Shown: positions 49,207 to 60,738 of the stretch, one piece after another
Layout: each line of letters opens with the position of its first letter
Position numbering within the stretch: the stretch's first letter is position 1
NCBI RefSeq assembly: GCF_001598855.1
Contig: NZ_BCZS01000019.1
Span: forward strand, 23,433-87,432
DNA length: 64,000 nucleotides
From: Pluralibacter gergoviae ATCC 33028 = NBRC 105706
Lineage (GTDB): Bacteria; Pseudomonadota; Gammaproteobacteria; Enterobacterales; Enterobacteriaceae
Direction: 5' to 3'
Made by a program: the position numbers and the translations under genes
The notes under the pieces: generated by a model
The model's database searches: none
What the model saw: the letters and a program-made list of their open reading frames with translations, nothing else
What the model was told of the DNA's origin: nothing

Positions 49207-49777
49207 CGCCGTCGAGGAACATCTGCGTGGCGAGCATGATCAGGATAAGCCCCATCAGCCGCTCCAGGGCGTTAACCCCTTTCTGTCCGAGCAGGCGCAG
49301 GAAAAGTCCGGACTGCATCAGGATGACGACCGTACCGCCCCAGGCGAGCAGCAGGGCGATCACCAGGTGGCCCATCTGATTCGGATACTGATGCGAGAGC
49401 AGCATCAGGGTCGCCAGCAGGGAGGGGCCGGCCACCAGCGGGATGGCCAGCGGCACGATAAAGGGTTCGTCGCCGGCAGGCAGGCCGCTGCCGCTGCCTT
49501 CGCCGTCGGGGAAAATCATTTTTATGGCAATCAGAAACAGAATGATGCCTCCGGAGATAGAAACCGTCTCCGTGCTCAGCTTGAGGAAGGCCAGGATCTT
49601 CTCCCCGGCAAAGAGAAACACCAGCATGATGAGCAGTGAGATCAATAGCTCACGTATCATGATCGCCCGGCGGCGCTTCGGCTCCATGTGTTTGAGTACC
49701 GACATAAAAATGGGCAAATTTCCCAGTGGATCCATAATCAGGATCAATAAAACTGCCGCAGAAAGGATTTCGCTCAT
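49184..49777 (-). CDS. yhgN: MarC family membrane protein YhgN
   Basis: 197 residues, the E. coli length, with about six membrane segments. The start MSEILSAAVLLILIMDPLGN and IPLVAGPSLLATLMLLSHQ are typical of the MarC/YhgN family, whose transport substrate is unsettled. It is divergent from asd and convergent with the fimbrial operon. Confidence 0.93.
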   Translation of the reverse strand: MSEILSAAVLLILIMDPLGNLPIFMSVLKHMEPKRRRAIMIRELLISLLIMLVFLFAGEKILAFLKLSTETVSISGGIILFLIAIKMIFPDGEGSGSGLPAGDEPFIVPLAIPLVAGPSLLATLMLLSHQYPNQMGHLVIALLLAWGGTVVILMQSGLFLRLLGQKGVNALERLMGLILIMLATQMFLDGVRVWMKG

Positions 49778-49985
49778 GACCTTGTTCCCTGATAATTGCC
49801 TTTATTCCCTCTTCGATTGCGCAGAGGCATTGACGGCAGAATAAGTTGCTTTACTGATTAATTAACAATCATTGAATATTTTCACTTGCGACTTTGGCTG
49901 CATTTTGTAATGTGAGGGATGCCCCATTCTCCGGAAGGGAAAGAGGGTCAGCACAACAGCACACATCTCTGCAGGAAAACACGCT

Positions 49986-51092
49986 ATGAAAAATGTTGGT
50001 TTTATCGGCTGGCGCGGTATGGTCGGCTCTGTACTCATGCAGCGCATGGTAGAAGAGCGCGACTTCGACGCTATCCGCCCGGTTTTCTTCTCGACCTCGC
50101 AGTTCGGCCAGGACGCGCCTGCGTTCGGCACCGGCACCGCTGGAAAGCTCCAGGATGCCTTCGATCTGGAGGCGCTGAAGGCGCTCGACATTATTGTCAC
50201 CTGCCAGGGCGGCGATTATACCAACGAAATCTATCCAAAGCTGCGTGAAAGCGGCTGGCAGGGCTACTGGATTGACGCCGCCTCGTCGCTGCGCATGAAG
50301 GATGATGCAATCATTATTCTCGACCCGGTCAACCAGGACGTGATTACCCGCGGCCTGAACAGCGGCGTGAAAACCTTTGTCGGCGGCAACTGCACCGTCA
50401 GCCTGATGCTGATGTCGCTGGGCGGCCTGTTTGCCAATGACCTGGTGGAGTGGGTATCGGTCGCCACTTATCAGGCGGCCTCCGGCGGCGGCGCCCGCCA
50501 TATGCGCGAGCTGCTCAACCAGATGGGCCAGCTGCACAACTACGTGGCTGACGAGCTGGCGAACCCGGCTTCCGCCATCCTGGATATCGAACGTAAAGTC
50601 ACCCAGCTCTCCCGCAGCGGCGATCTGCCGGTAGACAACTTCGGCGTGCCGCTGGCCGGCAGCCTGATCCCGTGGATTGATAAGCAGCTCGATAACGGCC
50701 AGAGCCGCGAAGAGTGGAAAGGCCAGGCAGAGACCAACAAGATTCTGGCGACGCAGAACACCATCCCGGTGGACGGGCTGTGCGTGCGCGTCGGCGCCCT
50801 GCGCTGCCACAGCCAGGCCTTCACGCTCAAGCTGAAGAAAGATGTGTCGATTCCGACCGTTGAGGCGATGCTGGCGGCACACAACCCGTGGGCGAAGGTG
50901 GTGCCAAACGATCGCGAGGTGACCATGCGCGAGCTGACGCCGGCGGCAGTCACCGGCACGCTGACCACGCCGGTCGGGCGGCTGCGCAAGCTGAACATGG
51001 GGCCGGAGTATCTCTCGGCCTTCACCGTCGGCGACCAGCTGCTGTGGGGCGCCGCCGAGCCGCTACGCCGGATGTTGCGGCAGCTTGCATAG
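49986..51092 (+). CDS. asd: Aspartate-semialdehyde dehydrogenase
   Basis: 368 residues (E. coli 367). NADP-binding [11 protein letters not shown] and the catalytic Cys in [17 protein letters not shown] (about residue 135) are present. It makes aspartate semialdehyde for lysine, diaminopimelate, threonine and methionine synthesis. Stands alone, followed by a strong terminator. Confidence 0.97.
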   Translation: MKNVGFIGWRGMVGSVLMQRMVEERDFDAIRPVFFSTSQFGQDAPAFGTGTAGKLQDAFDLEALKALDIIVTCQGGDYTNEIYPKLRESGWQGYWIDAASSLRMKDDAIIILDPVNQDVITRGLNSGVKTFVGGNCTVSLMLMSLGGLFANDLVEWVSVATYQAASGGGARHMRELLNQMGQLHNYVADELANPASAILDIERKVTQLSRSGDLPVDNFGVPLAGSLIPWIDKQLDNGQSREEWKGQAETNKILATQNTIPVDGLCVRVGALRCHSQAFTLKLKKDVSIPTVEAMLAAHNPWAKVVPNDREVTMRELTPAAVTGTLTTPVGRLRKLNMGPEYLSAFTVGDQLLWGAAEPLRRMLRQLA

Positions 51093-51104
51093 GTAAGAAA
51101 TTGC

Positions 51105-51133
51105 AAAAAGGGGTGATGCGTCACCCCTTTTTT
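51105..51133. terminator. asd terminator
   Basis: AAAAGGGGTGA (51106-51116) and TCACCCCTTTT (51121-51131) around TGCG, with As before and Ts after, so it could act in both directions. Confidence 0.93.
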
Positions 51134-51341
51134 GTGCCCGTAAGTTATACGTAGAACAAAGCATATTGGCGTACTCCTGATTTTTTCCGGGGGAAAGAAA
51201 CAGGTTAGCTATGCTTAAGGAAGAGAGGTTTTCCCGACGCGTGGAATGGTGCACAGGAAGAGCACACCGTGCTGCGCTATTGAGTGATAAAAGCCGTTAG
51301 GGACAAATGAAACAGCGGCACCTAAAAACAGGATGAATAGC
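51134..51341 (+). promoter_or_regulatory. glgBXCAP promoter region
   Basis: About 200 bp upstream of glgB without a gene. Promoter elements were not resolved; AGGA precedes the start. Confidence 0.4.
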
Positions 51342-53528
51342 ATGTCAGATCGTGTTGACAGAGACGTTATTAATGCGCTGATTGCGGGCCACTTTGCGGA
51401 CCCCTTCGCCGTGCTGGGGATGCACCGTACTGACGCCGGGCTTGAGGTTCGCGCGCTGCTGCCTGATGCCACCGAGGTGTGGGTCATCGAACCTAAAACC
51501 GGGCGTAAGGTGGGCAAGCTGGAGTGCCTGGATTCGCGCGGCTTCTTCAGCGGCGTGATGCCGCGGCGTAAAAATCCCTTCCGCTACCAGCTGGCCGTCG
51601 TCTGGCACGGCCAGCAGAACCTGATCGACGATCCCTACCGCTTCGGCCCGGTGCTGCAGGAGATGGACGCCTGGCTGCTCTCGGAGGGGACGCACCTTCG
51701 CCCCTACGAGCGCCTGGGCGCGCATGCCGATACGGTGGACGGCGTCACCGGAACGCGTTTCTGCGTCTGGGCGCCGAATGCCCGCCGGGTGTCGGTCGTC
51801 GGGCAGTTTAACTACTGGGACGGCCGCCGCCATCCGATGCGCCTGCGGGCGGACGCCGGTATCTGGGAGCTGTTTGTGCCGGGCGCCCACAACGGGCAGC
51901 TGTATAAATTCGAGCTGATCGATGCCCACGGCCAGCTGCGCATCAAGTCCGATCCCTACGCCTTCGAGGCCCAGATGCGTCCGGAGACCGCGTCGATGAT
52001 CTGCGGCCTGCCGCCGAAAATCGCGCAGCCCGAATCGCGCAAAGCGGCCAACCGCTTTGATGCGCCCATCGCCATCTACGAAGTGCACCTCGGCTCCTGG
52101 CGCCGCCATACCGACAACAATTTCTGGCTAAGCTATCGCGAGCTTGCCGATCAGCTGGTGCCCTACGCGAAGTGGATGGGCTTTACCCATCTGGAGCTGC
52201 TGCCGATCAACGAGCATCCCTTCGACGGCAGCTGGGGCTATCAGCCTACCGGCCTGTATGCGCCGACCCGCCGCTTCGGCACCCGCGACGATTTCCGCTA
52301 CTTTATCGACGCCGCCCACGCCGCCGGGCTCAGCGTGATCCTCGACTGGGTGCCCGGCCACTTCCCGTCGGATGATTTCGGCCTCGCGAAGTTTGACGGC
52401 ACTGAGCTGTACGAGCACAGCGATCCGCGCGAGGGCTACCATCAGGACTGGAATACTCTGATTTACAACTACGGCCGCCGCGAGGTGCAGAACTACCTGG
52501 TAGGCAACGCCCTGTACTGGATCGAGCGCTTCGGCATCGACGCCCTGCGGGTGGACGCCGTGGCGTCGATGATCTTCCGCGACTATAGCCGCAAGGCCGG
52601 GGAGTGGATCCCCAATCAGCACGGCGGGCGCGAAAACCTCGAAGCCATTGAGTTTCTGCGCAATACCAACCGCATTCTCGGCGAGCAGGTGCCGGGCGCG
52701 GTCAGCATGGCGGAAGAGTCCACCGATTTTGCCGGCGTCACCCGTCCGCAGGAGACGGGCGGCCTGGGCTTCTGGTACAAGTGGAATCTGGGCTGGATGC
52801 ACGACACCCTCGACTACATGAAGCTCGATCCGATTTATCGTCAGTACCATCACGATAAGCTGACCTTCGGGATGCTTTACAACTACACCGAGAACTTCGT
52901 CCTGCCGCTCTCCCATGATGAAGTCGTTCACGGCAAAAAATCGATTCTCGACCGCATGCCGGGCGATGCCTGGCAGAAGTTCGCCAACCTGCGCGCCTAC
53001 TACGGCTGGCTGTACGCTTTCCCCGGCAAGAAGCTGCTGTTTATGGGCAACGAGTTTGCCCAGGGCCGCGAGTGGAACCACGACGTCAGCCTGGACTGGC
53101 ACCTGCTGGAGGGCGGCGACAACTGGCACCACGGCGTGCAGCGCCTGGTGCGCGACCTTAACCTGACCTATCGCCACCACAAGGCGATGCACGAGCTGGA
53201 TTACGATCCCTACGGCTTTGAGTGGCTGGTGGTGGACGACCACGCGCGGTCGGTCTTTGTGTTCGTGCGCCGCGACAGCGAAGGCAATGAAATCATCGTC
53301 GCCAGCAACTTTACCCCGGTGCCGCGCCACGATTACCGCTTCGGCGTCAATCAGCCGGGTCGCTGGCGCGAAATCGTCAACACCGACTCGATGCACTACC
53401 ACGGCAGCAACGCCGGCAACGGCGGCGGCGTGCACAGCGATGCGATTGCCAGCCACGGCCGCCCCGACTCGCTGTCGATCACGCTGCCGCCGCTTTCCAC
53501 TATCTGGCTGGTTCGGGAGGGGGAATGA
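51342..53528 (+). CDS. glgB: 1,4-alpha-glucan branching enzyme
   Basis: 728 residues from [22 protein letters not shown], the E. coli length. Two N-terminal carbohydrate-binding modules precede a GH13 barrel. Catalytic Asp in [11 protein letters not shown], Glu in MAEESTDF and the transition-state Asp in LSHDEVVH are intact. It makes alpha-1,6 branches in glycogen. The start at 51342 is chosen over an in-frame ATG three codons upstream by ribosome binding site and family match. It overlaps glgX by ATGA. Confidence 0.97.
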   Translation: MSDRVDRDVINALIAGHFADPFAVLGMHRTDAGLEVRALLPDATEVWVIEPKTGRKVGKLECLDSRGFFSGVMPRRKNPFRYQLAVVWHGQQNLIDDPYRFGPVLQEMDAWLLSEGTHLRPYERLGAHADTVDGVTGTRFCVWAPNARRVSVVGQFNYWDGRRHPMRLRADAGIWELFVPGAHNGQLYKFELIDAHGQLRIKSDPYAFEAQMRPETASMICGLPPKIAQPESRKAANRFDAPIAIYEVHLGSWRRHTDNNFWLSYRELADQLVPYAKWMGFTHLELLPINEHPFDGSWGYQPTGLYAPTRRFGTRDDFRYFIDAAHAAGLSVILDWVPGHFPSDDFGLAKFDGTELYEHSDPREGYHQDWNTLIYNYGRREVQNYLVGNALYWIERFGIDALRVDAVASMIFRDYSRKAGEWIPNQHGGRENLEAIEFLRNTNRILGEQVPGAVSMAEESTDFAGVTRPQETGGLGFWYKWNLGWMHDTLDYMKLDPIYRQYHHDKLTFGMLYNYTENFVLPLSHDEVVHGKKSILDRMPGDAWQKFANLRAYYGWLYAFPGKKLLFMGNEFAQGREWNHDVSLDWHLLEGGDNWHHGVQRLVRDLNLTYRHHKAMHELDYDPYGFEWLVVDDHARSVFVFVRRDSEGNEIIVASNFTPVPRHDYRFGVNQPGRWREIVNTDSMHYHGSNAGNGGGVHSDAIASHGRPDSLSITLPPLSTIWLVREGE

Positions 53529-55510
53529 GTCATCTGCAGGTGGGTAGCCCGGCGCCGCTCGGCGCCACGCCGGATGCGAAAGGCGTCAACTTTACGCTCT
53601 ACTCGGTGCACGCCGAGCGTGTCGAACTGTGCACCTTTGATGAGCAGGGCAACGAGCATCGGGAGGATCTTCCCGCGCGCACCGGCGACGTCTGGCACGG
53701 CTACCTGCCCGGCGCCAGGCCGGGGCTACGCTACGGCTTTCGCGTTCACGGTCCCTGGGCGCCGCAGCAGGGGCACCGCTTCAATCCGGCCAAGCTGCTG
53801 CTGGATCCGTGCGCCTACCGCGTCGACGGCGACCCCGAGGATTCGCCGCTGCTGCACGGCGGTCTGGACGCGCCCGACGGGCGCGACAGCGCCCCTGTCG
53901 CGCCGCGCTCGGTGGTGGTCGATCTGCGCTACGACTGGCAGGACGATGCCCCGCCGCGCACGCCCTGGGGCAAGACGGTTATCTACGAAGCGCACGTGAA
54001 AGGGCTGACGGTGCTGCATCCCGGCATTCCGCAGGCGGAGGCGGGCACCTATAAGGGGCTGGCCCATCCGCTGACCATTTCCTACCTGAAAAAGCTCGGC
54101 ATCACCGCGCTGGAGCTGCTGCCGGTGGCCCACTTCGCCAGCGAGCCGCGCCTGCTGCGCCTGGGGTTGACCAACTACTGGGGCTACAACCCGCTGGCGC
54201 TGTTCGCCGTCGATCCGCGCTACGCCAGCGCGCCGGAAAAAGCGCTCAACGAGTTTCGCGATGCGGTGAAGGCGCTGCACAAGGCGGGCATTGAGGTCAT
54301 TCTCGATATCGTGCTCAATCACAGCGCGGAAGTGGACCTCGAGGGGCCGACCTTCTCCCTGCGCGGAATTGATAACCGCAGCTATTATTGGTTGATGGAA
54401 GACGGGGATTACCACAACTGGACCGGCTGCGGAAACACCCTCAACCTCAGCACGCCGGGCGTGGTGGAGTATGCCCTGCAGTGCCTGCGCTTCTGGGTGC
54501 AGGAGTGCCACGTGGACGGTTTCCGCTTCGACCTGGCGACGGTCATGGGGCGCACGCCGCACTACCGCCAGGATGCGCCGCTGTTTGAGGCGATTAAAAA
54601 CGATCCGCTGCTTTCGGCGGTGAAGCTTATCGCCGAGCCGTGGGACATCGGCGAGGGAGGCTATCAGGTGGGCAATTTCCCGCCGCCGTTCGCCGAGTGG
54701 AACGATCACTTTCGCGACGCCACGCGCCGCTTCTGGCTGCAGCGAAATCTCTCTCTGGGCGAGTTTGCCAGCCGGTTTGCCGCCTCCAGCGACGTGTTTG
54801 CCGGCAGCGGTCGCCCGCCCTCGGCCTCGGTAAACCTGGTCACGGCACACGACGGATTTACCCTGCGCGACTGCGTCTGCTTCAATCAGAAGCACAACGA
54901 GGCGAACGGGGAGGAAAACCGCGACGGTACTAACAACAACCATAGCTGTAACCATGGTATAGAGGGACTGGAGGGATCGCTCGACGTTATCGAGCGCCGC
55001 CGCGCCAGCGTTCACGCGCTGCTGGTCTCGCTGCTGCTGTCGCAGGGGACGCCGATGCTGCTGGCGGGCGATGAACACGGCCACAGCCAGCACGGTAACA
55101 ACAATGCCTACTGCCAGGACAACGCGCTGACCTGGCTGGACTGGGAGAAGGCCAATGCGGGTCTGGCGGCATTCACCGCCGCGCTGCTGCATCTGCGCCA
55201 GCAGATCCCCGCGCTGACCGAAGACCGCTGGTGGCAGGAGGGAGACGGGCGCGTCCGCTGGCTCAACAAAGATGCGCAGCCGCTCGCCGCCGAAGAGTGG
55301 CAGCACGGCATTCCGCGTATGCAGATCCTGCTCTCCGATCGCTGGCTTATTACGCTCAATGCATCACAAGAAGTCACAACTGTAACCCTACCGCCAGGGG
55401 AGTGGCACGCCATTCCCCCTTTCGCCGGAGAGGATAATCCGGTCATCCTGACAAACTGGCACGGGCCCGCGCACGGGGTGTGCGTATTCAAAAAGGTCAT
55501 AAGGAGTTAA
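53525..55510 (+). CDS. glgX: Glycogen debranching enzyme GlgX
   Basis: 661 residues (E. coli 657). GH13 isoamylase-type; catalytic Asp in [13 protein letters not shown], Glu in [12 protein letters not shown] and Asp in [12 protein letters not shown]. It removes limit branches left by GlgP. Coupled to glgB and ends 2 bp before glgC. Confidence 0.96.
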   Translation: MSHLQVGSPAPLGATPDAKGVNFTLYSVHAERVELCTFDEQGNEHREDLPARTGDVWHGYLPGARPGLRYGFRVHGPWAPQQGHRFNPAKLLLDPCAYRVDGDPEDSPLLHGGLDAPDGRDSAPVAPRSVVVDLRYDWQDDAPPRTPWGKTVIYEAHVKGLTVLHPGIPQAEAGTYKGLAHPLTISYLKKLGITALELLPVAHFASEPRLLRLGLTNYWGYNPLALFAVDPRYASAPEKALNEFRDAVKALHKAGIEVILDIVLNHSAEVDLEGPTFSLRGIDNRSYYWLMEDGDYHNWTGCGNTLNLSTPGVVEYALQCLRFWVQECHVDGFRFDLATVMGRTPHYRQDAPLFEAIKNDPLLSAVKLIAEPWDIGEGGYQVGNFPPPFAEWNDHFRDATRRFWLQRNLSLGEFASRFAASSDVFAGSGRPPSASVNLVTAHDGFTLRDCVCFNQKHNEANGEENRDGTNNNHSCNHGIEGLEGSLDVIERRRASVHALLVSLLLSQGTPMLLAGDEHGHSQHGNNNAYCQDNALTWLDWEKANAGLAAFTAALLHLRQQIPALTEDRWWQEGDGRVRWLNKDAQPLAAEEWQHGIPRMQILLSDRWLITLNASQEVTTVTLPPGEWHAIPPFAGEDNPVILTNWHGPAHGVCVFKKVIRS

Positions 55511-55512
55511 TC

Positions 55513-56796
55513 ATGGTTAGGCTTGAAAAGAACGATCCTCTGATGCTGGCCCGCCAGCTGCCGATCAAATCCGTGGCGCTGATCCTCGCCGGCGGCCGCG
55601 GCACCCGCCTGAAAGATTTGACCATTACCCGTGCGAAACCCGCCGTGCACTTCGGCGGTAAGTTCCGCATCATTGATTTTGCGCTGTCCAACTGTATTAA
55701 CTCAGGCATTCGCCGCATCGGCGTGATTACTCAGTACCAGTCCCACACGCTGGTGCAGCACATCCAGCGCGGCTGGTCCTTCTTCAGCGAAGAGATGAAT
55801 GAGTTTGTCGACCTGTTGCCCGCCCAGCAGCGCGTCGGCGGCGAGAGCTGGTATCGCGGCACGGCCGATGCGGTGACCCAGAACCTGGATATTATCCGCC
55901 GCTACCGGGCGGAATATATCGTGATCCTCGCGGGTGACCACATATACAAGCAGGACTACTCGCGGATGCTTATCGATCACGTCGAAAAAGGGGCGCGCTG
56001 CACCGTGGCCTGTATGCCGGTGCCCGTTGCTGAGGCAACCGCCTTCGGCGTGATGGCGGTCGATGCCGATGAAAAGATTATCGAGTTTGTCGAAAAGCCG
56101 GCCAATCCGCCGACCATGCCCGGCGACGATACGAAGTCGCTTGCCAGCATGGGGATCTATATTTTTGACGCCGAATATCTTTATGGTCTGCTGCAGGATG
56201 ATGACGCCAACGCGCTCTCCAGCCACGACTTCGGTAAAGATATTATTCCGCGCATCGTCGAAGCTGGCATGGCCTATGCACATCCTTTCCCGCTCTCCTG
56301 CGTGCAGTCCGATCCGCAGTCCGAGCCCTACTGGCGCGATGTCGGTACGCTGGAGGCGTACTGGAAGGCCAACCTCGATCTGGCCTCGGTGACGCCGGAG
56401 CTGGATATGTACGATCAGAACTGGCCTATCCGCACCCACATGGAGTCGCTGCCGCCGGCGAAGTTTGTGCAGGACCGGTCGGGCAGTCACGGTATGACCC
56501 TGAATTCGCTGGTTTCCGGCGGCTGCATTATCTCCGGATCCGTCGTTGTACAATCCGTGCTCTTTCCGCGCGTGCGGGTGAATTCGTTTTGTAACATCGA
56601 TTCGGCGGTGTTATTACCGGATGTATGGGTCGGGCGATCTTGTCGCCTGCGCCGCTGCGTTATCGACCGCGCCTGCGTTATTCCTGAAGGCATGGTCATC
56701 GGGGAGAATGCGGAAGAGGACGCTCGCCGTTTCTACCGCTCTGAGGAAGGTATTGTGCTGGTGACGCGCGACATGCTGCGCAAGCTGCAGGGCTGA
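55513..56796 (+). CDS. glgC: Glucose-1-phosphate adenylyltransferase
   Basis: 427 residues from [20 protein letters not shown] (E. coli 431; the last few residues differ). It makes ADP-glucose, the committed and allosteric step of glycogen synthesis. [11 protein letters not shown], Tyr114 in WYRGTADAV and the left-handed beta-helix C-terminus are intact. Residue 39 is Thr ([10 protein letters not shown]) where E. coli has Lys39, the residue labelled at the fructose-1,6-bisphosphate activator site; Arg40, His46 and Arg52 are kept. AAGGAG lies 6 nt before the ATG. Confidence 0.96.
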   Translation: MVRLEKNDPLMLARQLPIKSVALILAGGRGTRLKDLTITRAKPAVHFGGKFRIIDFALSNCINSGIRRIGVITQYQSHTLVQHIQRGWSFFSEEMNEFVDLLPAQQRVGGESWYRGTADAVTQNLDIIRRYRAEYIVILAGDHIYKQDYSRMLIDHVEKGARCTVACMPVPVAEATAFGVMAVDADEKIIEFVEKPANPPTMPGDDTKSLASMGIYIFDAEYLYGLLQDDDANALSSHDFGKDIIPRIVEAGMAYAHPFPLSCVQSDPQSEPYWRDVGTLEAYWKANLDLASVTPELDMYDQNWPIRTHMESLPPAKFVQDRSGSHGMTLNSLVSGGCIISGSVVVQSVLFPRVRVNSFCNIDSAVLLPDVWVGRSCRLRRCVIDRACVIPEGMVIGENAEEDARRFYRSEEGIVLVTRDMLRKLQG

Positions 56797-56807
56797 CAGG
56801 AGCAAGA

Positions 56808-58241
56808 ATGCAGGTCTTACACGTATGTTCAGAGATGTTCCCGCTGCTTAAAACCGGCGGTCTGGCGGATGTGATTGGCGCACTGCCGGCGGCGCAAATT
56901 GCCGACGGCACCGATACGCGCGTGCTGCTGCCGGGATTCCCCGATATCCGGCGCGGCATTCCCGATGCGCAGGTGGTGACGCGTCGCGATACTTTTGCCG
57001 GGCGGATCACGCTGCTTTTCGGCCGCTTCAACGGCGTGGGGGTCTATATCATTGATGCTCCGCATCTTTATGATCGCCCCGGCAGCCCTTATCACGATAC
57101 CAATCAGTATGCCTATACTGATAACGTGCTGCGCTTTGCGCTGCTCGGCTGGACCGGCTGCGAAATGGCCTGCGGGCTGGACCCGTTCTGGCGCCCGGAG
57201 ATCGTTCACGCCCACGACTGGCACGCCGGGCTGGCGCCTGCCTACCTGGCGGCGCGCGGGCGTCCGGCAAAATCGGTATTTACGGTACATAATCTGGCCT
57301 ACCAGGGGATGTTTTACGCCCACCATATGCAGGAGATTGACCTGCCGTGGTCGTTCTACAACATGCACGGACTGGAGTTTAACGGCCAGATATCGTTCCT
57401 TAAGGCGGGCCTCTACTACGCCGATCATATTACGGCGGTGAGCCCCACCTACGCCCGGGAGATCACCGAGCCGCAGTTTGCCTACGGCATGGAAGGACTG
57501 CTGCGCCAGCGTCAGCTGGAAGGTCGCCTGTCGGGCATTCTCAACGGCGTGGATGACAAGATCTGGAGCCCCGAGCACGACCTGCTGCTGGCGGCGCGCT
57601 ATGACCGCGATACGCTGGAAGAGAAAGCCGAGAACAAGCGTCAGCTGCAGGTGGCGATGGGGCTTAAGGTGAATGATAAGGTGCCGCTGTTTGCGGTGGT
57701 CAGCCGCCTGACCAGCCAGAAAGGGCTGGATCTGGTGCTGGAGGCGCTGCCGGGCCTGCTGGAGCAGGGCGGCCAGCTGGCGCTGCTTGGCGCCGGCGAT
57801 CCGGTGCTGCAGGAGGGTTTCCTCGCTGCCGCCGCCGAGCATCCGGGGCAGGTTGGAGTACAGATCGGCTATCACGAGGCGTTCTCCCACCGCATCATGG
57901 GCGGGGCGGACGTGATTCTGGTGCCGAGCCGCTTTGAACCCTGCGGCTTAACGCAGCTTTACGGGTTGAAGTACGGCACCCTGCCGCTGGTGCGGCGCAC
58001 CGGCGGGCTGGCGGATACGGTGTCGGACAGCTCGCTGGAGAACCTGGCGGACGGCATCGCCAGCGGTTTCGTGTTTGAAGACAGTAATGCCTGGTCGCTG
58101 CTGAGGGCGATCCGGCGTGCTTTCGTGTTGTGGTCGCGCCCGTCGCTCTGGCGCTACGTTCAGCGCCAGGCGATGAGCATGGATTTTAGCTGGCAAGTTG
58201 CGGCGCACTCTTACCGCGAACTTTATCAACGCTTGATGTAA
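56808..58241 (+). CDS. glgA: Glycogen synthase (ADP-glucose)
   Basis: 477 residues, the E. coli length. Lys15 in the KTGGLADV motif and the E-x7-E motif [12 protein letters not shown] are present (GT5 family). It extends glycogen by alpha-1,4-glucosyl units. CAGGAG precedes the ATG; 11 bp after glgC. Confidence 0.97.
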   Translation: MQVLHVCSEMFPLLKTGGLADVIGALPAAQIADGTDTRVLLPGFPDIRRGIPDAQVVTRRDTFAGRITLLFGRFNGVGVYIIDAPHLYDRPGSPYHDTNQYAYTDNVLRFALLGWTGCEMACGLDPFWRPEIVHAHDWHAGLAPAYLAARGRPAKSVFTVHNLAYQGMFYAHHMQEIDLPWSFYNMHGLEFNGQISFLKAGLYYADHITAVSPTYAREITEPQFAYGMEGLLRQRQLEGRLSGILNGVDDKIWSPEHDLLLAARYDRDTLEEKAENKRQLQVAMGLKVNDKVPLFAVVSRLTSQKGLDLVLEALPGLLEQGGQLALLGAGDPVLQEGFLAAAAEHPGQVGVQIGYHEAFSHRIMGGADVILVPSRFEPCGLTQLYGLKYGTLPLVRRTGGLADTVSDSSLENLADGIASGFVFEDSNAWSLLRAIRRAFVLWSRPSLWRYVQRQAMSMDFSWQVAAHSYRELYQRLM

Positions 58242-58257
58242 TCACAGGGCCCTTTCT

Positions 58258-60705
58258 ATGAATGCACCGTTTACCTATTCATCGCCGACGCTGAGCGTTG
58301 AGGCACTTAAACACTCCATTGCCTACAAGCTGATGTTCACGCTCGGCCGCGATCCGGCTATCGCCAACAAGCACGAGTGGCTCAACGCCACGCTGTTTGC
58401 GGTACGCGACCGGCTGGTGGAGCGCTGGCTGCGCTCCAACCGCGCCCAGCTGTCGCAGGAGGTCCGCCAGGTCTACTACCTGTCGATGGAATTTCTGATT
58501 GGCCGCACCCTTTCCAATGCGATGTTGTCGCTGGGCATCTATGACGACGTAAAAAGCGCGCTGGAAGGGATGGGGATGGATCTCGAAGAGCTTATCGATG
58601 AAGAGAACGATCCGGGGCTGGGCAACGGCGGCCTCGGGCGGCTGGCGGCCTGCTTCCTCGACTCGCTGGCCACCCTCGGCCTGCCGGGGCGCGGCTACGG
58701 CATCCGCTATGACTACGGCATGTTTAAGCAGAACATCGTCGACGGCCGCCAGAAAGAGTCGCCGGACTACTGGCTGGAGTACGGCAACCCCTGGGAGTTT
58801 GAGCGCCACAATACCCGCTATAAGGTGCGCTTCGGCGGCCGCCTCCAGCAGGAAGGCAAGAACAGCCGCTGGGTGGAGGCCGAAGAGATCATCGCCGAAG
58901 CCTACGACCAGATTATCCCCGGCTTTGATACCGACGCTACCAACACGCTGCGGCTGTGGAGCGCGCAGGCGAGCAGCGAGATTAACCTCGGCAAATTTAA
59001 CCAGGGCGACTACTTCGCCGCCGTAGAGGATAAGAACCACTCGGAGAACGTCTCCCGGGTGCTTTATCCCGATGATTCCACCGCCTCCGGGCGCGAGCTG
59101 CGCCTGCGGCAGGAGTATTTCCTCGTCTCCGCGACGGTGCAGGATATTCTGCACCGCCACTACCTGCTGCATAAGACTTACGCCAACCTGGCGGACAAGG
59201 TGGCGATCCACCTTAACGATACCCATCCGGTGCTGTCTATCCCCGAGCTGATGCGGGTGCTTATCGATGAACACCGCTTCAGCTGGGATGATGCCTTCGA
59301 GGTGACCTGTCAGGTCTTCTCCTACACCAACCACACGCTGATGAGCGAGGCGCTGGAGACATGGCCGGTGGACATGCTCGGCAAGATCCTGCCGCGCCAT
59401 CTGCAGATCATCTTTGAAATCAACGACTACTTCCTGAAAACTCTGCAGGAGCAGTATCCCGATGATGCCGGGCTGGTCAGCCGCTGTTCCATCATTGACG
59501 AATCCAACGGCCGCCGGGTGCGCATGGCCTGGCTGGCGGTGGTAGTGAGCCACAAGGTCAACGGGGTGTCAGAGCTGCACTCGAACCTGATGGTGCAGTC
59601 GCTGTTTGCCGACTTCGCCAAAGTCTTCCCGATGCGCTTCCTTAACGTCACCAACGGCGTCACGCCGCGCCGCTGGCTGGCGCTGGCGAACCCGCCGCTC
59701 TCTGAGGTGCTGGATGAAAACATCGGCCGCACCTGGCGTACCGACCTGAGCCAGCTGTCAGAACTGGCGCAGCACATCGATTTTCCGGCGGTGAACCAGG
59801 CGGTGCAGCGGGCCAAGCTTGAGAATAAAAAGCGGCTGGCAGACTACATTGCCCAGCAGCTCGGGGTGGTGGTCAACCCGAAATCGCTGTTTGACGTGCA
59901 GATCAAGCGCATTCACGAGTACAAGCGGCAGCTGATGAACGTCCTGCACGTCATCACCCGCTACAACCGCATTAAAGACGATCCGGATGCCGAGTGGGTG
60001 CCGCGCGTCAACATCTTCGCCGGCAAGGCCGCGTCGGCCTACTACATGGCCAAGCACATCATTCACCTGATCAATGACGTGGCGAAGGTGGTAAATAACG
60101 ATCCGCAGATCGGCGATAAGCTGAAGGTAGTGTTTATTCCCAACTACAGCGTCAGCCTGGCGCAGACCATCATTCCGGCGGCGGATCTCTCGGAGCAGAT
60201 CTCGCTGGCGGGCACCGAGGCCTCCGGCACCAGCAACATGAAGTTTGCCCTCAACGGCGCCCTGACCATCGGCACCCTTGACGGCGCGAATGTTGAAATG
60301 AGCGAGCACGTTGGTCTTGAGAATATCTTCATCTTCGGCAACACGGCGGAAGAGGTTGAGGCGCTGCGTGCGAAGGGCTACAAGCCGCGCGAGTTCTACG
60401 AGCAGGACGAGGAGCTGCACCGGACGCTGACCCAGATAGGCAGCGGCCTGTTCAGCCCGGAGGAGCCGGGGCGCTATCGCGATCTGGTGGATTCGCTGAT
60501 TAACTTCGGCGATCACTATCAGGTGCTGGCGGACTACCGCAGCTACGTGGACTGCCAGGATAAGGTGGACGAACTTTATCTCTGTCCGGAGGACTGGACC
60601 CATAAGGCGATGATCAATATTGCCAATATGGGCAACTTCTCCTCCGACCGGACCATTGAGGAGTATGCCAAAAAGATCTGGCATATCGATCCGGTGAGGC
60701 TGTAA
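58258..60705 (+). CDS. glgP: Glycogen phosphorylase
   Basis: 815 residues, the E. coli length. The PLP-binding Lys lies in [20 protein letters not shown]. It releases glucose-1-phosphate from glycogen ends. Last of glgBXCAP. In E. coli glpD follows in the region; here purD follows after 33 bp, marking the right junction of the relocated block. Confidence 0.97.
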   Translation: MNAPFTYSSPTLSVEALKHSIAYKLMFTLGRDPAIANKHEWLNATLFAVRDRLVERWLRSNRAQLSQEVRQVYYLSMEFLIGRTLSNAMLSLGIYDDVKSALEGMGMDLEELIDEENDPGLGNGGLGRLAACFLDSLATLGLPGRGYGIRYDYGMFKQNIVDGRQKESPDYWLEYGNPWEFERHNTRYKVRFGGRLQQEGKNSRWVEAEEIIAEAYDQIIPGFDTDATNTLRLWSAQASSEINLGKFNQGDYFAAVEDKNHSENVSRVLYPDDSTASGRELRLRQEYFLVSATVQDILHRHYLLHKTYANLADKVAIHLNDTHPVLSIPELMRVLIDEHRFSWDDAFEVTCQVFSYTNHTLMSEALETWPVDMLGKILPRHLQIIFEINDYFLKTLQEQYPDDAGLVSRCSIIDESNGRRVRMAWLAVVVSHKVNGVSELHSNLMVQSLFADFAKVFPMRFLNVTNGVTPRRWLALANPPLSEVLDENIGRTWRTDLSQLSELAQHIDFPAVNQAVQRAKLENKKRLADYIAQQLGVVVNPKSLFDVQIKRIHEYKRQLMNVLHVITRYNRIKDDPDAEWVPRVNIFAGKAASAYYMAKHIIHLINDVAKVVNNDPQIGDKLKVVFIPNYSVSLAQTIIPAADLSEQISLAGTEASGTSNMKFALNGALTIGTLDGANVEMSEHVGLENIFIFGNTAEEVEALRAKGYKPREFYEQDEELHRTLTQIGSGLFSPEEPGRYRDLVDSLINFGDHYQVLADYRSYVDCQDKVDELYLCPEDWTHKAMINIANMGNFSSDRTIEEYAKKIWHIDPVRL

Positions 60706-60711
60706 AACAAA

Positions 60712-60735
60712 CAGGCCGGGCAATCGCCCGGCCTG
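60712..60735. terminator. Bidirectional terminator between glgP and purD
   Basis: Perfect 10-bp arms CAGGCCGGGC (60712-60721) and GCCCGGCCTG (60726-60735) around AATC. On the minus strand it is followed by TTTGTTTT, so it fits purHD best; on the plus strand the T run is broken. Confidence 0.88.
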
Positions 60736-60738
60736 CTG

